NCBI GenBank assembly: GCA_903838675.1
Contig: CAILZI010000234.1
Span: 1-64,000, forward strand
Direction: 5' to 3'
Source of the DNA: an uncultured Verrucomicrobiota bacterium
Lineage (GTDB): Bacteria; Verrucomicrobiota; Verrucomicrobiia; Verrucomicrobiales; Verrucomicrobiaceae
Length of the DNA stretch: 64,000 nt
Both the position numbers and the translations under genes were made by a program. Of this stretch, positions 1 to 7,401 are shown piece by piece. Position 1 is the stretch's first letter; the number at the start of each line of letters is the position of its first letter. Below the pieces are notes generated by a model. It did not search any database. It had not been told where the DNA came from and saw only the letters and a list, made by a program, of their open reading frames with translations.

Positions 1-923
1 AAGTCTTCGCCGCGTTCAATGGCGAGGTCGATGGGATTGGGGGCGAGATCAGCATCGGCTGGTTTTTCCTGCCAGCCACGCAGGATGAGGCCGCTGGCAA
101 CCAGCCATGGTGGCGGGACTGTGGGGGCTGGACCGGGTTTAAGATTTGCCACGGTTTTGTCCAGGCGCTCGGTCTTTAACCACGTGGCGGCCTTGTCCTC
201 GCCGAGTCCGCTCAGCATCGCCCGAGCGATCACGACATGGCCGGTGGGGCCCGGGTGGATGCGATCACCTGCGAGGGAGAAATCCGGCTGTGTGCGTCGG
301 GCTTGGTGGAGGGCATTCCAATACATCGCATTGGTCGGAAGCAGGCGTGCCTTTAATTCGGCGGCGAGTTTGGCGATACGCTCATTCATGCGTGACATGA
401 CGCGATTTTTGGGTGTCCCGGGGTCTTCTGTCTGGGGTGTGATGGTCGCGAGACCGATGACTTTGGGTTTCAGTCTGGCGCTGAGCGTGGTGATCAGCTC
501 GCGATAGTTCGCTAGCCATTGGTCCAGGCTTTCCTCCGTCTCATTCACATAGGGCGCGAGCACGTCGTTCATGCCGAGCATCACAATCATGACATCTGCG
601 GGCTTCGCCAGTGCGGCAGCGACCTCAACGCCTTTCACATCGAGATCATGCTTCTGTTTGTCTCCATTTTTGGCCAGACTCAGCCAGGAACCGACGCCCA
701 TGCCGCTGCCACCGAGCGGCACGAGATCTGGTTTTGCATCGGGGTACGCCGCGCTCAAAGCCTCGCGCACTTTGAATACATATCCCGCGCCCAACCAGCC
801 GCCACCCTGACCGGTGATGCTGTCGCCGATGAAGACCACGCGTGCGTTGCCATTGAGGCTGGCAGAGTCCGCGGCAATCGCGGCTGCACTGAAAAGCAGC
901 CACGCAAAAAGGAGATGCTTCAT
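1..923 (-). CDS. Exported SGNH/GDSL-family hydrolase (C-terminus cut by window edge)
   Basis: The reading frame is open from the ATG at 921-923 to the left edge, so the C-terminus is missing and about 307 residues are visible. A hydrophobic signal peptide (about residues 1-18) is followed by the SGNH block I motif GDSI at 33-36, where S35 is the expected nucleophile. A GMND block III lies further on, and a late DRIHP segment supplies the usual Asp-x-x-His pair. This family hydrolyses esters, often acyl or acetyl groups on carbohydrates; the substrate cannot be read from sequence. It follows the SDR gene by 18 bp on the same strand and is probably in the same transcript. The family call is secure; the role is inferred. 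Confidence 0.85.
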   Translation of the reverse strand, partial: MKHLLFAWLLFSAAAIAADSASLNGNARVVFIGDSITGQGGGWLGAGYVFKVREALSAAYPDAKPDLVPLGGSGMGVGSWLSLAKNGDKQKHDLDVKGVEVAAALAKPADVMIVMLGMNDVLAPYVNETEESLDQWLANYRELITTLSARLKPKVIGLATITPQTEDPGTPKNRVMSRMNERIAKLAAELKARLLPTNAMYWNALHQARRTQPDFSLAGDRIHPGPTGHVVIARAMLSGLGEDKAATWLKTERLDKTVANLKPGPAPTVPPPWLVASGLILRGWQEKPADADLAPNPIDLAIERGED

Positions 924-941
924 ATTGCGGAGAGAGATGGA

Positions 942-1652
942 TTACGCTGGCTTCACCGAGAAATCGCTGTCGTCGAGCGAGCGCAGCACGAGTTCGCGGG
1001 GAACGCAGAAATCGTCCATTTCGATGCAGCTCACGATGCCGTTCGCGATGTGCTCGGGTTTGAGAAAAAGCTGCTTCGGGGCCTGGCGTTGTGAAGCATC
1101 ATCCCAAAACGCCGTATCCACGCCGCCGGGCAGGATGGCAGTGACACGGATGCGATGCGCGGCGGCTTCCTCTGCTAGGCCCTGGGTGAAGCCGCGCACG
1201 CCCCACTTCGCGGCACAGTAAACGGTCTCGCTCGGAATGCCGCGCAGGCTTGCGGTGGAGATGACGTTGATGATGTGGCCGCGCTTGTGAGGGATCATGG
1301 CCTTCAATGCGGCTTGGGAGCCGAGAATGGTGCCTTTGAGGTTTACCGCGAGCATGAGGTCGATCTCGTCCTCGGTGTAGTCAGGAATCCAGCGATGACG
1401 AGCGAGACCGGCGTTGTTCACCCAGACATCGATGGGACCGAGTTGCTCGGTGATTTGATTGACGGCTGCTTGAACATCCGCAGCGCAGGAGACATCGCAG
1501 CGAATCGACAGCGCGTGCGGATGGTCGAGCGTGACGTTTTCGAGATCGAGCAGGGCCACCCGCGCACCGCGTGCGAGCAGGGCTTGAGAAGTGGCAAGGC
1601 CGATGCCTTTGGCACCGCCGGTGACGGCGCAGACTTGGTTGGTGAGGTTCAT
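942..1652 (-). CDS. Short-chain dehydrogenase/reductase (SDR)
   Basis: A 236-aa Rossmann oxidoreductase. The N-terminus carries the classical SDR cofactor motif TGGAKGIG (TGxxxGxG), followed by NNAG and a catalytic triad region with Ser (STAS) and YCAAK (YxxxK). These are the hallmarks of NAD(P)-dependent alcohol/ketone interconversion; the substrate is unknown. The start chosen is the ATG at 1650-1652, because it overlaps the stop of the upstream TrkA-C gene in an ATGA arrangement and lies directly before the cofactor motif. The frame remains open further upstream, but that extension is arginine-rich and has no SDR character. Confidence 0.9.
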   Translation of the reverse strand: MNLTNQVCAVTGGAKGIGLATSQALLARGARVALLDLENVTLDHPHALSIRCDVSCAADVQAAVNQITEQLGPIDVWVNNAGLARHRWIPDYTEDEIDLMLAVNLKGTILGSQAALKAMIPHKRGHIINVISTASLRGIPSETVYCAAKWGVRGFTQGLAEEAAAHRIRVTAILPGGVDTAFWDDASQRQAPKQLFLKPEHIANGIVSCIEMDDFCVPRELVLRSLDDSDFSVKPA

Positions 1653-2359
1653 GGATCTTTGTGTTTGGTTCCGGGTTGCTCCACGGGCTGTGTCATGGCC
1701 TGAAGGGCGGATTCTTTGCCATAGGCGGTGAGTGCGTCGCCTGCCAGGATCATGTCGTCCCGAGCTGGAATGCCGGAATGGATGTTGCCGTCGCGTTTGA
1801 TGGCAAGAATGACGACGCCACGATCCCATGGGCGCGAATCACGCAGCGTACGGCCCGCGAGATAACTTCCTGCTGGTACGTCGATCTCGGAAACGACGTA
1901 GCCGTGCTGGATGCGCAGCAGCAGTTCGTAATCGAGCGCATGCACCATCCCGGTGCGTTCAAGGGTGTGCTGGATGAGGTGGTCGAGCACTTTTTGAAAC
2001 CACGTGAGGCGGGAGATAAACAGCATTAGGATGAGTCCCCCGATGAGCCAGCCGAGCATGAGCATGGTGTCGCCGCCGGAACCACTTTGAAGCAGAGTCA
2101 CAATGAGCGTGGCGAGTGCGGAGGTGAGACCGACGTTTCCCGCGAGAATGAGATCACGGATGATGCGGCGGCGCACGGGATGGTTCACCACGAGTTCCGT
2201 TTCCTTGGTAGTGAACCCGACGCCAAAAAACGCGGAGTAAGCCTGAAAGCTGGCCGTGTCCCAGCTGATGCCGGTCATCATCAGCGCCGTCGAACCCACG
2301 CGCACCACCAGCAGCGAGACGAGGGCGATGATGAGAAGTGCAATGACGGGGGCGACCAC
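1649..2359 (-). CDS. Membrane protein with C-terminal TrkA-C domain
   Basis: A 236-aa protein. The N-terminal half has about three hydrophobic segments (near residues 1-28, 70-92 and 98-116). The C-terminal part (about 150-225) resembles a TrkA-C/RCK_C ligand-binding domain, with the patterns GRTLRDSRPWDRGVVILAIKR and DMILAGDALTAYG. Such domains bind nucleotide-type ligands and gate K+ or other ion transporters; here the domain is fused to a short membrane anchor instead of a full channel. The start is a GTG at 2357-2359, since no ATG exists between it and the in-frame stop upstream. It overlaps the SDR gene by 4 bp, implying translational coupling. The family call is good; the transport role is unproven. 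Confidence 0.75.
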   Translation of the reverse strand: MVAPVIALLIIALVSLLVVRVGSTALMMTGISWDTASFQAYSAFFGVGFTTKETELVVNHPVRRRIIRDLILAGNVGLTSALATLIVTLLQSGSGGDTMLMLGWLIGGLILMLFISRLTWFQKVLDHLIQHTLERTGMVHALDYELLLRIQHGYVVSEIDVPAGSYLAGRTLRDSRPWDRGVVILAIKRDGNIHSGIPARDDMILAGDALTAYGKESALQAMTQPVEQPGTKHKDP

Positions 2360-2396
2360 GAACTTGAGTAAAAAGGTTCAGGTTAAAGTTCCAAGT

Positions 2397-2798
2397 TCAG
2401 AGGTGCTTCTCGCTGATGGATTTGTCGTGGTCGTAGAATTGTTCCTTCGTCTGATGGCCCTTCATGTCCCAATAGCGGTTGAGGCCATTGCGCTGACCGT
2501 GGTCGAAATTCGTTTCGGCGGACTGTTGGCCGTTCTCCCACCACTCCTTCATTACGCCGTGCATCTTGCCGTTGATGTAGGGGTATTCGCCCTTTTCCTT
2601 TCCGTTGGAATGCTTGCTACGGATGATGCCTGTGTACGGCTTGCCCTTGTAGTTCGCCTCTTTGCCTTCGTTGAGCATATCGACGTCCTTGTCGAAGAAA
2701 TCGACTGTGGCGGGCTGTTTTTCGACTGCAGGGGGCTGCTGTTTTTCGCAGGAGGCCAGGCAGAGGGAACAGAGCAGGAGGATGAAGGGCAGTTTCAT
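2397..2798 (-). CDS. MORN-repeat-like lipoprotein (YwqK-type)
   Basis: A 133-aa protein with a signal peptide ending in the lipobox LASC (lipidated Cys18), so it is probably membrane-anchored. The mature part contains MORN-like repeats: YKGKPYTGI, NGKEKGEYPYINGKMHG, WWENGQQSAE and GQRNGLNRYW. Repeats of this sort appear in proteins often named YwqK-family antitoxins, although in Verrucomicrobiota and Bacteroidota they are mostly surface proteins of unknown role. No toxin partner is visible nearby. It lies 47 bp downstream of the monoheme protein gene on the same strand and could share its transcript. Confidence 0.75.
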   Translation of the reverse strand: MKLPFILLLCSLCLASCEKQQPPAVEKQPATVDFFDKDVDMLNEGKEANYKGKPYTGIIRSKHSNGKEKGEYPYINGKMHGVMKEWWENGQQSAETNFDHGQRNGLNRYWDMKGHQTKEQFYDHDKSISEKHL

Positions 2799-2845
2799 GC
2801 GCGAAGCTTGGAGATGGAAAGCGGGTTTTCAACTCGCAGCACGAT

Positions 2846-4168
2846 TCACTTTGCCGCCAGCGCCTTCTTCCACGCCGACGGTGCGCCGGGCAGTGTCTCA
2901 GCGAGGATGCGGCGGATGTGGCCGCGTTCAGTTTCGCTGAGGTAGGTGAACTGGCCGGTGGTGTCCTTGCCATCGAGGATGGTCCAAAGACGGTTAAGAA
3001 CGGTTTGCTTCAGCGGGGCGGTGAGGTGCTGGAAGGTGAGGGAATAGACCATGTAGCTGCAACGGTACTTGAAGAGACGGTGCAGGAGCTGGAAGTCCTT
3101 GAGGCTGCGCCCATCACTGCTTTGTGGGGCGCGTTTGGTGAAGGCGGTCTGGAAGGCGGGATCGCCCTCGATGCCACCGTCTGGCAGCACGGCCTCGTCT
3201 TTGAAGAGCAGAGCTTCGACGACGTCCTCAGCAGAATGATCGATGATGCGGCGCGCGGTGCCGGTGGGTTCGCTCATGACAGTTTCGCCCAGTTCACGCT
3301 GAAGGCTGGTCTGCATGTGCATGGCGCGCAGGGAGGCTTGATTTGCCTTGGTGAGAATGTTTTGCACGCTGGTCTGATGCTCCAGCACCATGAGGGCGAC
3401 GATGTCGCTCTGCTTGCGCTTGTAAGGGGCGACATCGAAAAATTTGGAGAGGTCGGTGACATTGGCTCCAGCGGTGAAGTCGATTTTGATGGTCTGGTCG
3501 TTTTTCTCGGTGGCAGTGACGTTGCCACGATGCAGGACGCTGCCGTGCCTGCCGGTGACGTACCAGCCGCCCCAGCGGTCAGTGAATGGGGTCGCGGTAT
3601 CGACGACGGTGCTGCCCTGGCTCATGATTGGATGTCCTTCAGGGCCAGGATAAACGGAGCGCACGATGACGCCAGGGACTTCGGGCGTGAAGGGGCCGCC
3701 GTGGCAGCTCAGGCAGCTATTGTCCCGCTGAAAGTGCAAGGGCTTGGCGGGCTCCTCATTGGGATCAAGCAGGTAGAAGATGGGGCCGAGCTTTGGGTCG
3801 ATGGTGGCAACTTCAATTGAACCGCCAAGGCAGTAGCCAACATAGGCGTCGTCACCGAAATAGACCACGCGTGGTGTCTGAGGGCTGATGCGGTCGTTCT
3901 GCTTGCTGGTCTTGGAGAAGACCATGACCTGCGACTCCTGCGGGATGTCGAACTGCTTCATTACATCGCGCAAAACGGTCCAGGCATCGGTTCGGTCGAT
4001 TTTGACTTTGCCTGCGGTCATGAGACTTTCGAGACGCTGAGCGGCGTCGTTGGGAGTTGTGTCGGAATAGCGAATAGGGGCGTTCTCGTATTCGTCCTCG
4101 GCATGAAGCGTGAGGAGTGACGAGGCCAAAACGGCGAGGCTCAACCGCCCTAAGGAGGCGTATCGCAT
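2846..4168 (-). CDS. Exported monoheme c-type protein of unknown function
   Basis: A 440-aa protein from the ATG at 4166-4168, which places a canonical signal peptide (basic n-region, hydrophobic core, LHA cleavage) at the N-terminus. A second ATG at 4193-4195 would add 9 residues. One covalent heme-binding motif, CLSCH, sits near residue 150. It is followed by a GGPFTPEVPG stretch and a WGGWYVTGRHG stretch, which I recall from uncharacterised planctomycete/verrucomicrobial heme proteins. No other CxxCH is present. The gene starts about 55 bp downstream of an NsrR-like regulator on the same strand, suggesting an NO- or nitrite-related role. That is an inference; no enzyme activity can be assigned. 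Confidence 0.7.
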   Translation of the reverse strand: MRYASLGRLSLAVLASSLLTLHAEDEYENAPIRYSDTTPNDAAQRLESLMTAGKVKIDRTDAWTVLRDVMKQFDIPQESQVMVFSKTSKQNDRISPQTPRVVYFGDDAYVGYCLGGSIEVATIDPKLGPIFYLLDPNEEPAKPLHFQRDNSCLSCHGGPFTPEVPGVIVRSVYPGPEGHPIMSQGSTVVDTATPFTDRWGGWYVTGRHGSVLHRGNVTATEKNDQTIKIDFTAGANVTDLSKFFDVAPYKRKQSDIVALMVLEHQTSVQNILTKANQASLRAMHMQTSLQRELGETVMSEPTGTARRIIDHSAEDVVEALLFKDEAVLPDGGIEGDPAFQTAFTKRAPQSSDGRSLKDFQLLHRLFKYRCSYMVYSLTFQHLTAPLKQTVLNRLWTILDGKDTTGQFTYLSETERGHIRRILAETLPGAPSAWKKALAAK

Positions 4169-4223
4169 GGAAGCATTGAAATAATGGGAGGTCATGGCTG
4201 GTAAATTCAGCGTTCGGGTTGCG

Positions 4224-4664
4224 TCATTGCTGCGGCAGCAGCTTCTCCTTGATGCTTTTTCCTGCGGCACCACTGACGAGGTCGCGTAGTGAGTGGCGGT
4301 CGAGAGTTTCATAAAAAGCGTTCACGGCCTGGGCGAGCGCTCCTTTGAGCCGGCAGGAGCCGTTGATGGGGCAGGTGTTGTGCTGCTTGTCGAAACACTC
4401 GACGATGTAAGGCGTGTCCTCGGTGCGGCGCACGACCATGCCGATGCGGATGTCCTCCGGTGGCATGCCCAAGGCGATGCCACCACCTCTGCCACGGCGG
4501 GTTTCGAGGTAACCAAGCTTGGCGAGGAAGTTCACCACCTTCACCAGATGGTGCCGAGAGATGTCGTAAGCTTCAGCGACTTCACTGAGGGAAAACGTTT
4601 CTCCCTTCAGCGCGGCAAACATGAGAACGCGCAGGGAATAATCGGAGAAGAGACTGAGTCGCAT
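4224..4664 (-). CDS. nsrR: Rrf2-family transcriptional regulator, NsrR-like (Fe-S, NO-sensing)
   Basis: A 146-aa winged-helix regulator. The N-terminus (FSDYSLRVLMF), a helix-turn-helix (about 27-50, with SRHHLVKVVNFL) and the wing segment RGRGGGI match the Rrf2/NsrR pattern. The three cluster-binding cysteines are present as C-x7-C-x5-C, followed by CRLKGALAQAV, close to known NsrR proteins, where they bind an Fe-S cluster that is destroyed by nitric oxide. A 29-bp palindrome just upstream (4689-4717) is a likely autoregulatory operator. The gene is followed by the monoheme protein gene. Assignment to NsrR rather than IscR or RsrR rests on the cysteine spacing and flanking residues. Confidence 0.82.
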   Translation of the reverse strand: MRLSLFSDYSLRVLMFAALKGETFSLSEVAEAYDISRHHLVKVVNFLAKLGYLETRRGRGGGIALGMPPEDIRIGMVVRRTEDTPYIVECFDKQHNTCPINGSCRLKGALAQAVNAFYETLDRHSLRDLVSGAAGKSIKEKLLPQQ

Positions 4665-4688
4665 GCCTCGATTTACGAGGGCATGGAG

Positions 4689-4717
4689 TTAAACTTGCAC
4701 CCGGCGTGCATGTTTAA
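4689..4717. promoter_or_regulatory. Palindromic operator candidate upstream of the NsrR-like gene
   Basis: The arms TTAAACTTGCAC (4689-4700) and GTGCATGTTTAA (4706-4717) are complementary at 11 of 12 positions around a 5-bp CCGGC spacer. The site ends 25 bp before the regulator start codon, so a bound protein would block transcription initiation. Rrf2 proteins are dimers that bind such inverted repeats. The repeat is seen directly; its use by this regulator is inferred. Confidence 0.6.
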
Positions 4718-4770
4718 ACAAGCTGCACCAAGACAAGCACACTGGCAGACAAATTTGGCACAATGCAGCC

Positions 4771-4802
4771 ACAAAAAAGCCCGGAGAGAATATCTCCGGG
4801 CT
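4771..4802 (-). terminator. Intrinsic terminator of the Cys-rich lipoprotein gene
   Basis: A perfect 10-bp GC-rich stem (4778-4787 with 4793-4802) and a 5-nt loop. On the minus strand it is followed by a run of six T. It begins 24 bp after the stop of the gene at 4826-5011. Confidence 0.85.
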
Positions 4803-4825
4803 TTGGCAAATTAGCTTGTCTTATG

Positions 4826-5011
4826 TTACTTCTTCTTGGCAGGGGCGGCATGGCTGTGGCCGGTGCTGGAGCAGCAGGAGGCACTTGAGCTGGCGCCGGT
4901 GGCGCAGCAGGAGGAGGCCGCTTTTTTCTTCGCGAAGATGCAATGGCCATTGGCGCAGCTGCTCAGCAGGAGGCTGGAGGAGACGAGAGCAAGAGTGAGA
5001 AGTGATTTCAT
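4826..5011 (-). CDS. Very small cysteine-rich lipoprotein
   Basis: A 61-aa protein from the ATG at 5009-5011. The signal peptide ends in a lipobox-like LSSC (Cys19). The 42-residue mature part has Cys at 19, 24, 35, 36, 46 and 47, His at 23, 52 and 54, and lysine clusters, including a KKK end. The CC pairs plus the HSH motif suggest metal or thiol chemistry, but no known family is recognised. It has its own strong terminator and so is probably monocistronic. The open frame continues upstream, but the chosen ATG is the only one that gives a signal peptide. Confidence 0.6.
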   Translation of the reverse strand: MKSLLTLALVSSSLLLSSCANGHCIFAKKKAASSCCATGASSSASCCSSTGHSHAAPAKKK

Positions 5012-5154
5012 AGTGTGTGGTGTGTGTGTCTGGAGGCTGGCAAAGGCCTTATGGCCTGCGCGCAGCATTAAGAGGTTTAATCAAACGAGTTATTTCATGC
5101 AATCTCAAGAATAAATGCGAATTCGCTGAGATCTTGATTCCGAATTCCGGGCAT

Positions 5155-5185
5155 GAAAAAGCCCGAAAGGGTCGCTTTCGGGCTT
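5155..5185 (-). terminator. Intrinsic terminator of the small exported protein gene
   Basis: A perfect 11-bp stem (5159-5169 with 5175-5185) and a 5-nt loop, followed on the minus strand by TTTTT. It lies about 30 bp after the stop at 5215. Confidence 0.85.
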
Positions 5186-5214
5186 CAAAGGCGAACGGAT
5201 CACCTCACTGGAAA

Positions 5215-5469
5215 TCAGCCTTCCTTGAGGGATTCCACTTTCTTGTGGGAGCTGGTGGCGGTCACTTTCTTGCCGACGAGCTTGTCAGCGCCGGTGACGG
5301 CAGCGGTCAGGGTAAGCTTGACTTCTTTGCCGCCGGATTCGATCACGATGGACTTGGAGTCAGCATCAACGGACTTGAGCGTGCCGTTGGTGGTGTCGAT
5401 TTTGCCGCAGCCTGCGAATGCGGACACGGAAAGGCCGAGGACGGCGAGGGTGGTGAGGATGGATTTCAT
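5215..5469 (-). CDS. Small exported protein of unknown function
   Basis: An 84-aa protein from the ATG at 5467-5469. The signal peptide has a hydrophobic core at about 5-18 and a likely cleavage after AFA. The mature domain of about 65 residues is rich in Thr, Val, Lys and Ser and looks like a small all-beta fold (segments NGTLKSVDADSKSIVIES and GKKVTATSSH). I recognise no enzyme motif. It might be an OB- or SH3-like periplasmic domain, but that is a guess. Its layout mirrors the neighbouring Cys-rich gene: a short exported product with its own terminator. Confidence 0.65.
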   Translation of the reverse strand: MKSILTTLAVLGLSVSAFAGCGKIDTTNGTLKSVDADSKSIVIESGGKEVKLTLTAAVTGADKLVGKKVTATSSHKKVESLKEG

Positions 5470-5621
5470 GTTAAGTTTGAGTGAGGTTAGCTTTCCGTCA
5501 GGAAGTGACCGAGCGGATTTGCGTGCATTCAAAACGAAAGAAGTCCCCCCTGCCAATCAAAAAATGTGGGGTTTTTGAAAAAAGCTCGTCACATGGAGCT
5601 TGCCTGTGCCACGCTGGCAGG

Positions 5622-6362
5622 ATGAAAAACACGGCCCCCAGCCTCTGCTTGCTCGCCATCATGGCGTTTATAGTCCCCTGCCTGGCGCATCCGCTGCCGG
5701 ATGTGGCGGTACGGGCCCATTTTGAGAAAAACGGGGACTGGATGCTCCAGGTGGAGATCGACCCCCGCAGCTTCCAGCCCGACCCCAACGTGGCACCCTA
5801 CCTCACCAACGCCGATCTGGGCGTCACGCCAGCAGAGCAGCAGGAAAAACTCAAGGCCGCTGCCCGTGAGTATGTGCAGAAGGTGGTCGAGGTAGTCCTG
5901 GATCCCGTGGTGGAGGTAAAGCCCGACCTCACATGGGAGTTTACTGCGGCAGAAAATGCTCCGCTGAAACTGCCGGAAGACCCGGTCATGCTCACAGGCA
6001 CCTGGCGTACGAAGCTTCCTGCCGGTAGCACCGGTTACTCGATCAAGGCCCTGCCGACGGGGACACTGAGCGTGCTGTATCACAACACGGCTCTGGGCAA
6101 GAAAGTGGAGCGCTACCAAATCCTCTTTCCCGGTGAAACGAGTTACGTGCTGGATTTGATAACCTTCACCCCGCGCACCAAAGCTCCGCCACCCATCACT
6201 GCGGAATCCTTGGAAGCTGCAAATGCGGCTGCGGGCAGCCCTGATGCCATGTGTGCGTGGTGCGGAACTACTCCAGACAGAGGGTACATGCTGCCTACGT
6301 TGGCTGCTGTGACGGGCATTGTGGTGCTTGTCACCTGGCTGCGCAGGAAGCGGACGGCTTGA
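5622..6362 (+). CDS. Exported single-pass membrane protein of unknown function
   Basis: A 246-aa protein from the ATG at 5622. A signal peptide (about 1-23, cleavage after CLA) is followed by a periplasmic domain beginning HPLPDVAVRAHF, a short CAWC motif near residue 213, one C-terminal membrane helix (about 222-240) and a basic RRKR end that should stay in the cytoplasm. The N-terminal mature part recalls the extracytoplasmic domain of HupE/UreJ-like membrane proteins, but the similarity is faint. The closely placed cysteines could be redox-active. It stands apart from the murU-like gene by 45 bp on the same strand. Confidence 0.6.
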   Translation: MKNTAPSLCLLAIMAFIVPCLAHPLPDVAVRAHFEKNGDWMLQVEIDPRSFQPDPNVAPYLTNADLGVTPAEQQEKLKAAAREYVQKVVEVVLDPVVEVKPDLTWEFTAAENAPLKLPEDPVMLTGTWRTKLPAGSTGYSIKALPTGTLSVLYHNTALGKKVERYQILFPGETSYVLDLITFTPRTKAPPPITAESLEAANAAAGSPDAMCAWCGTTPDRGYMLPTLAAVTGIVVLVTWLRRKRTA

Positions 6363-6407
6363 TCTTCAGTGGCAACTTCCATTTGCGCCACCATCCTGTC
6401 CGCGTAA

Positions 6408-7337
6408 ATGCCGCGCGTGAAACAGGCATTTGTATTGGGCGCAGGCATTGGTGAGAGGCTGAAACCGTTGACGGAGCAGCTTCCGAAGCCGCTGGTGCCC
6501 GTGTTTCACCGGCCGCTGATCACCTATGCATTTGATCACCTGATTGCGGCCGGCGTGTCTCGTCTGGTAGTAAACACGCACCACATCCCGGAAGCCTATG
6601 CCGAGGCCTTTCCGGATCAAAGCTACAAGGGCATTCCAATCCAATTTCGCAACGAAAGCCCAGTGAGGCTTGAAACCGCAGGGGGCATTGCCAATGTGCG
6701 TGATCTCCTCGGCAACGAGCCTTTCCTCGTCTACAACGGCGATATCCTCACGGACCTCCCGCTGAAGCCGTTGCTGACCGAGCACCGTGAAAACGGCAAT
6801 CTCGTCACCTTGGTGCTGCGCAGTCATGGGCCGTCCCTGCACATCGCCTTTGATCCCCGGCGTGGCCTTGTCACTGACATCCGCAACAAGCTTGGCACAG
6901 GTGATGAAGGGAAATACCTCTTCACCGGCATCTACGCCTGCGATCCGGCCATTCATGATTGGATCACCCCAGGCAAGGTCGAGTCCGTCATACCCATCTT
7001 CCTTAATATGATTCGTTCCGGGGCGAAGCTCGGCGCCGTCGTGATTGATGAGGGCAGCTGGTGGGATCTGGGCAGCCGAACAGCCTACCTTTCCGCCCAT
7101 TCGGCCCTGAACGGCATGTTTGCCCCCGCGATCGATCCAGCAGCGCAGATTGCGACCGGGGCCGTTTTGCGCGGGATCAATGTAGTCGGAACCGGGGCTG
7201 TGATTGAAGCCGGAGTGCAGTTGGAAGACAGCATTGTCTGGCCTGGCGGCCGGGTGCAGGCAGGCGCGGAGCTGAAGCGTTGCATCGTCCGCAGTGGCAT
7301 CAAAGCCGCAGGGAATGCCGAGGACGTCGATTTTTGA
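6408..7337 (+). CDS. murU: Sugar-1-phosphate nucleotidyltransferase, MurU-like
   Basis: A 309-aa protein. The N-terminal nucleotidyltransferase signature LGAGIGERLKPLTEQLPKPL is followed by a YNGD metal-binding motif near residue 110. The C-terminal 80 residues have the hexapeptide-repeat look of a left-handed beta helix (IATGAVLRGINVVGTGAVIE). Family members activate a sugar 1-phosphate with UTP or GTP. The next gene encodes an AmgK-like kinase, and that pairing is known for the MurU/AmgK route that recycles N-acetylmuramic acid to UDP-MurNAc. A mannose-1-phosphate guanylyltransferase-like activity is the main alternative. Confidence 0.72.
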   Translation: MPRVKQAFVLGAGIGERLKPLTEQLPKPLVPVFHRPLITYAFDHLIAAGVSRLVVNTHHIPEAYAEAFPDQSYKGIPIQFRNESPVRLETAGGIANVRDLLGNEPFLVYNGDILTDLPLKPLLTEHRENGNLVTLVLRSHGPSLHIAFDPRRGLVTDIRNKLGTGDEGKYLFTGIYACDPAIHDWITPGKVESVIPIFLNMIRSGAKLGAVVIDEGSWWDLGSRTAYLSAHSALNGMFAPAIDPAAQIATGAVLRGINVVGTGAVIEAGVQLEDSIVWPGGRVQAGAELKRCIVRSGIKAAGNAEDVDF

Positions 7338-7401
7338 GCAATTCGGGCTTTGCATTGGACATTCGTCCTTATGCATTCGTCATTGCCCCCTTTCCCCAAC
7401 C

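Noticed and set aside
2397-2798. Antitoxin of a YwqK-type toxin-antitoxin pair
   Set aside because: The MORN-like repeats match that annotation name, but there is a lipobox and no toxin gene beside it, so a surface lipoprotein is more likely.
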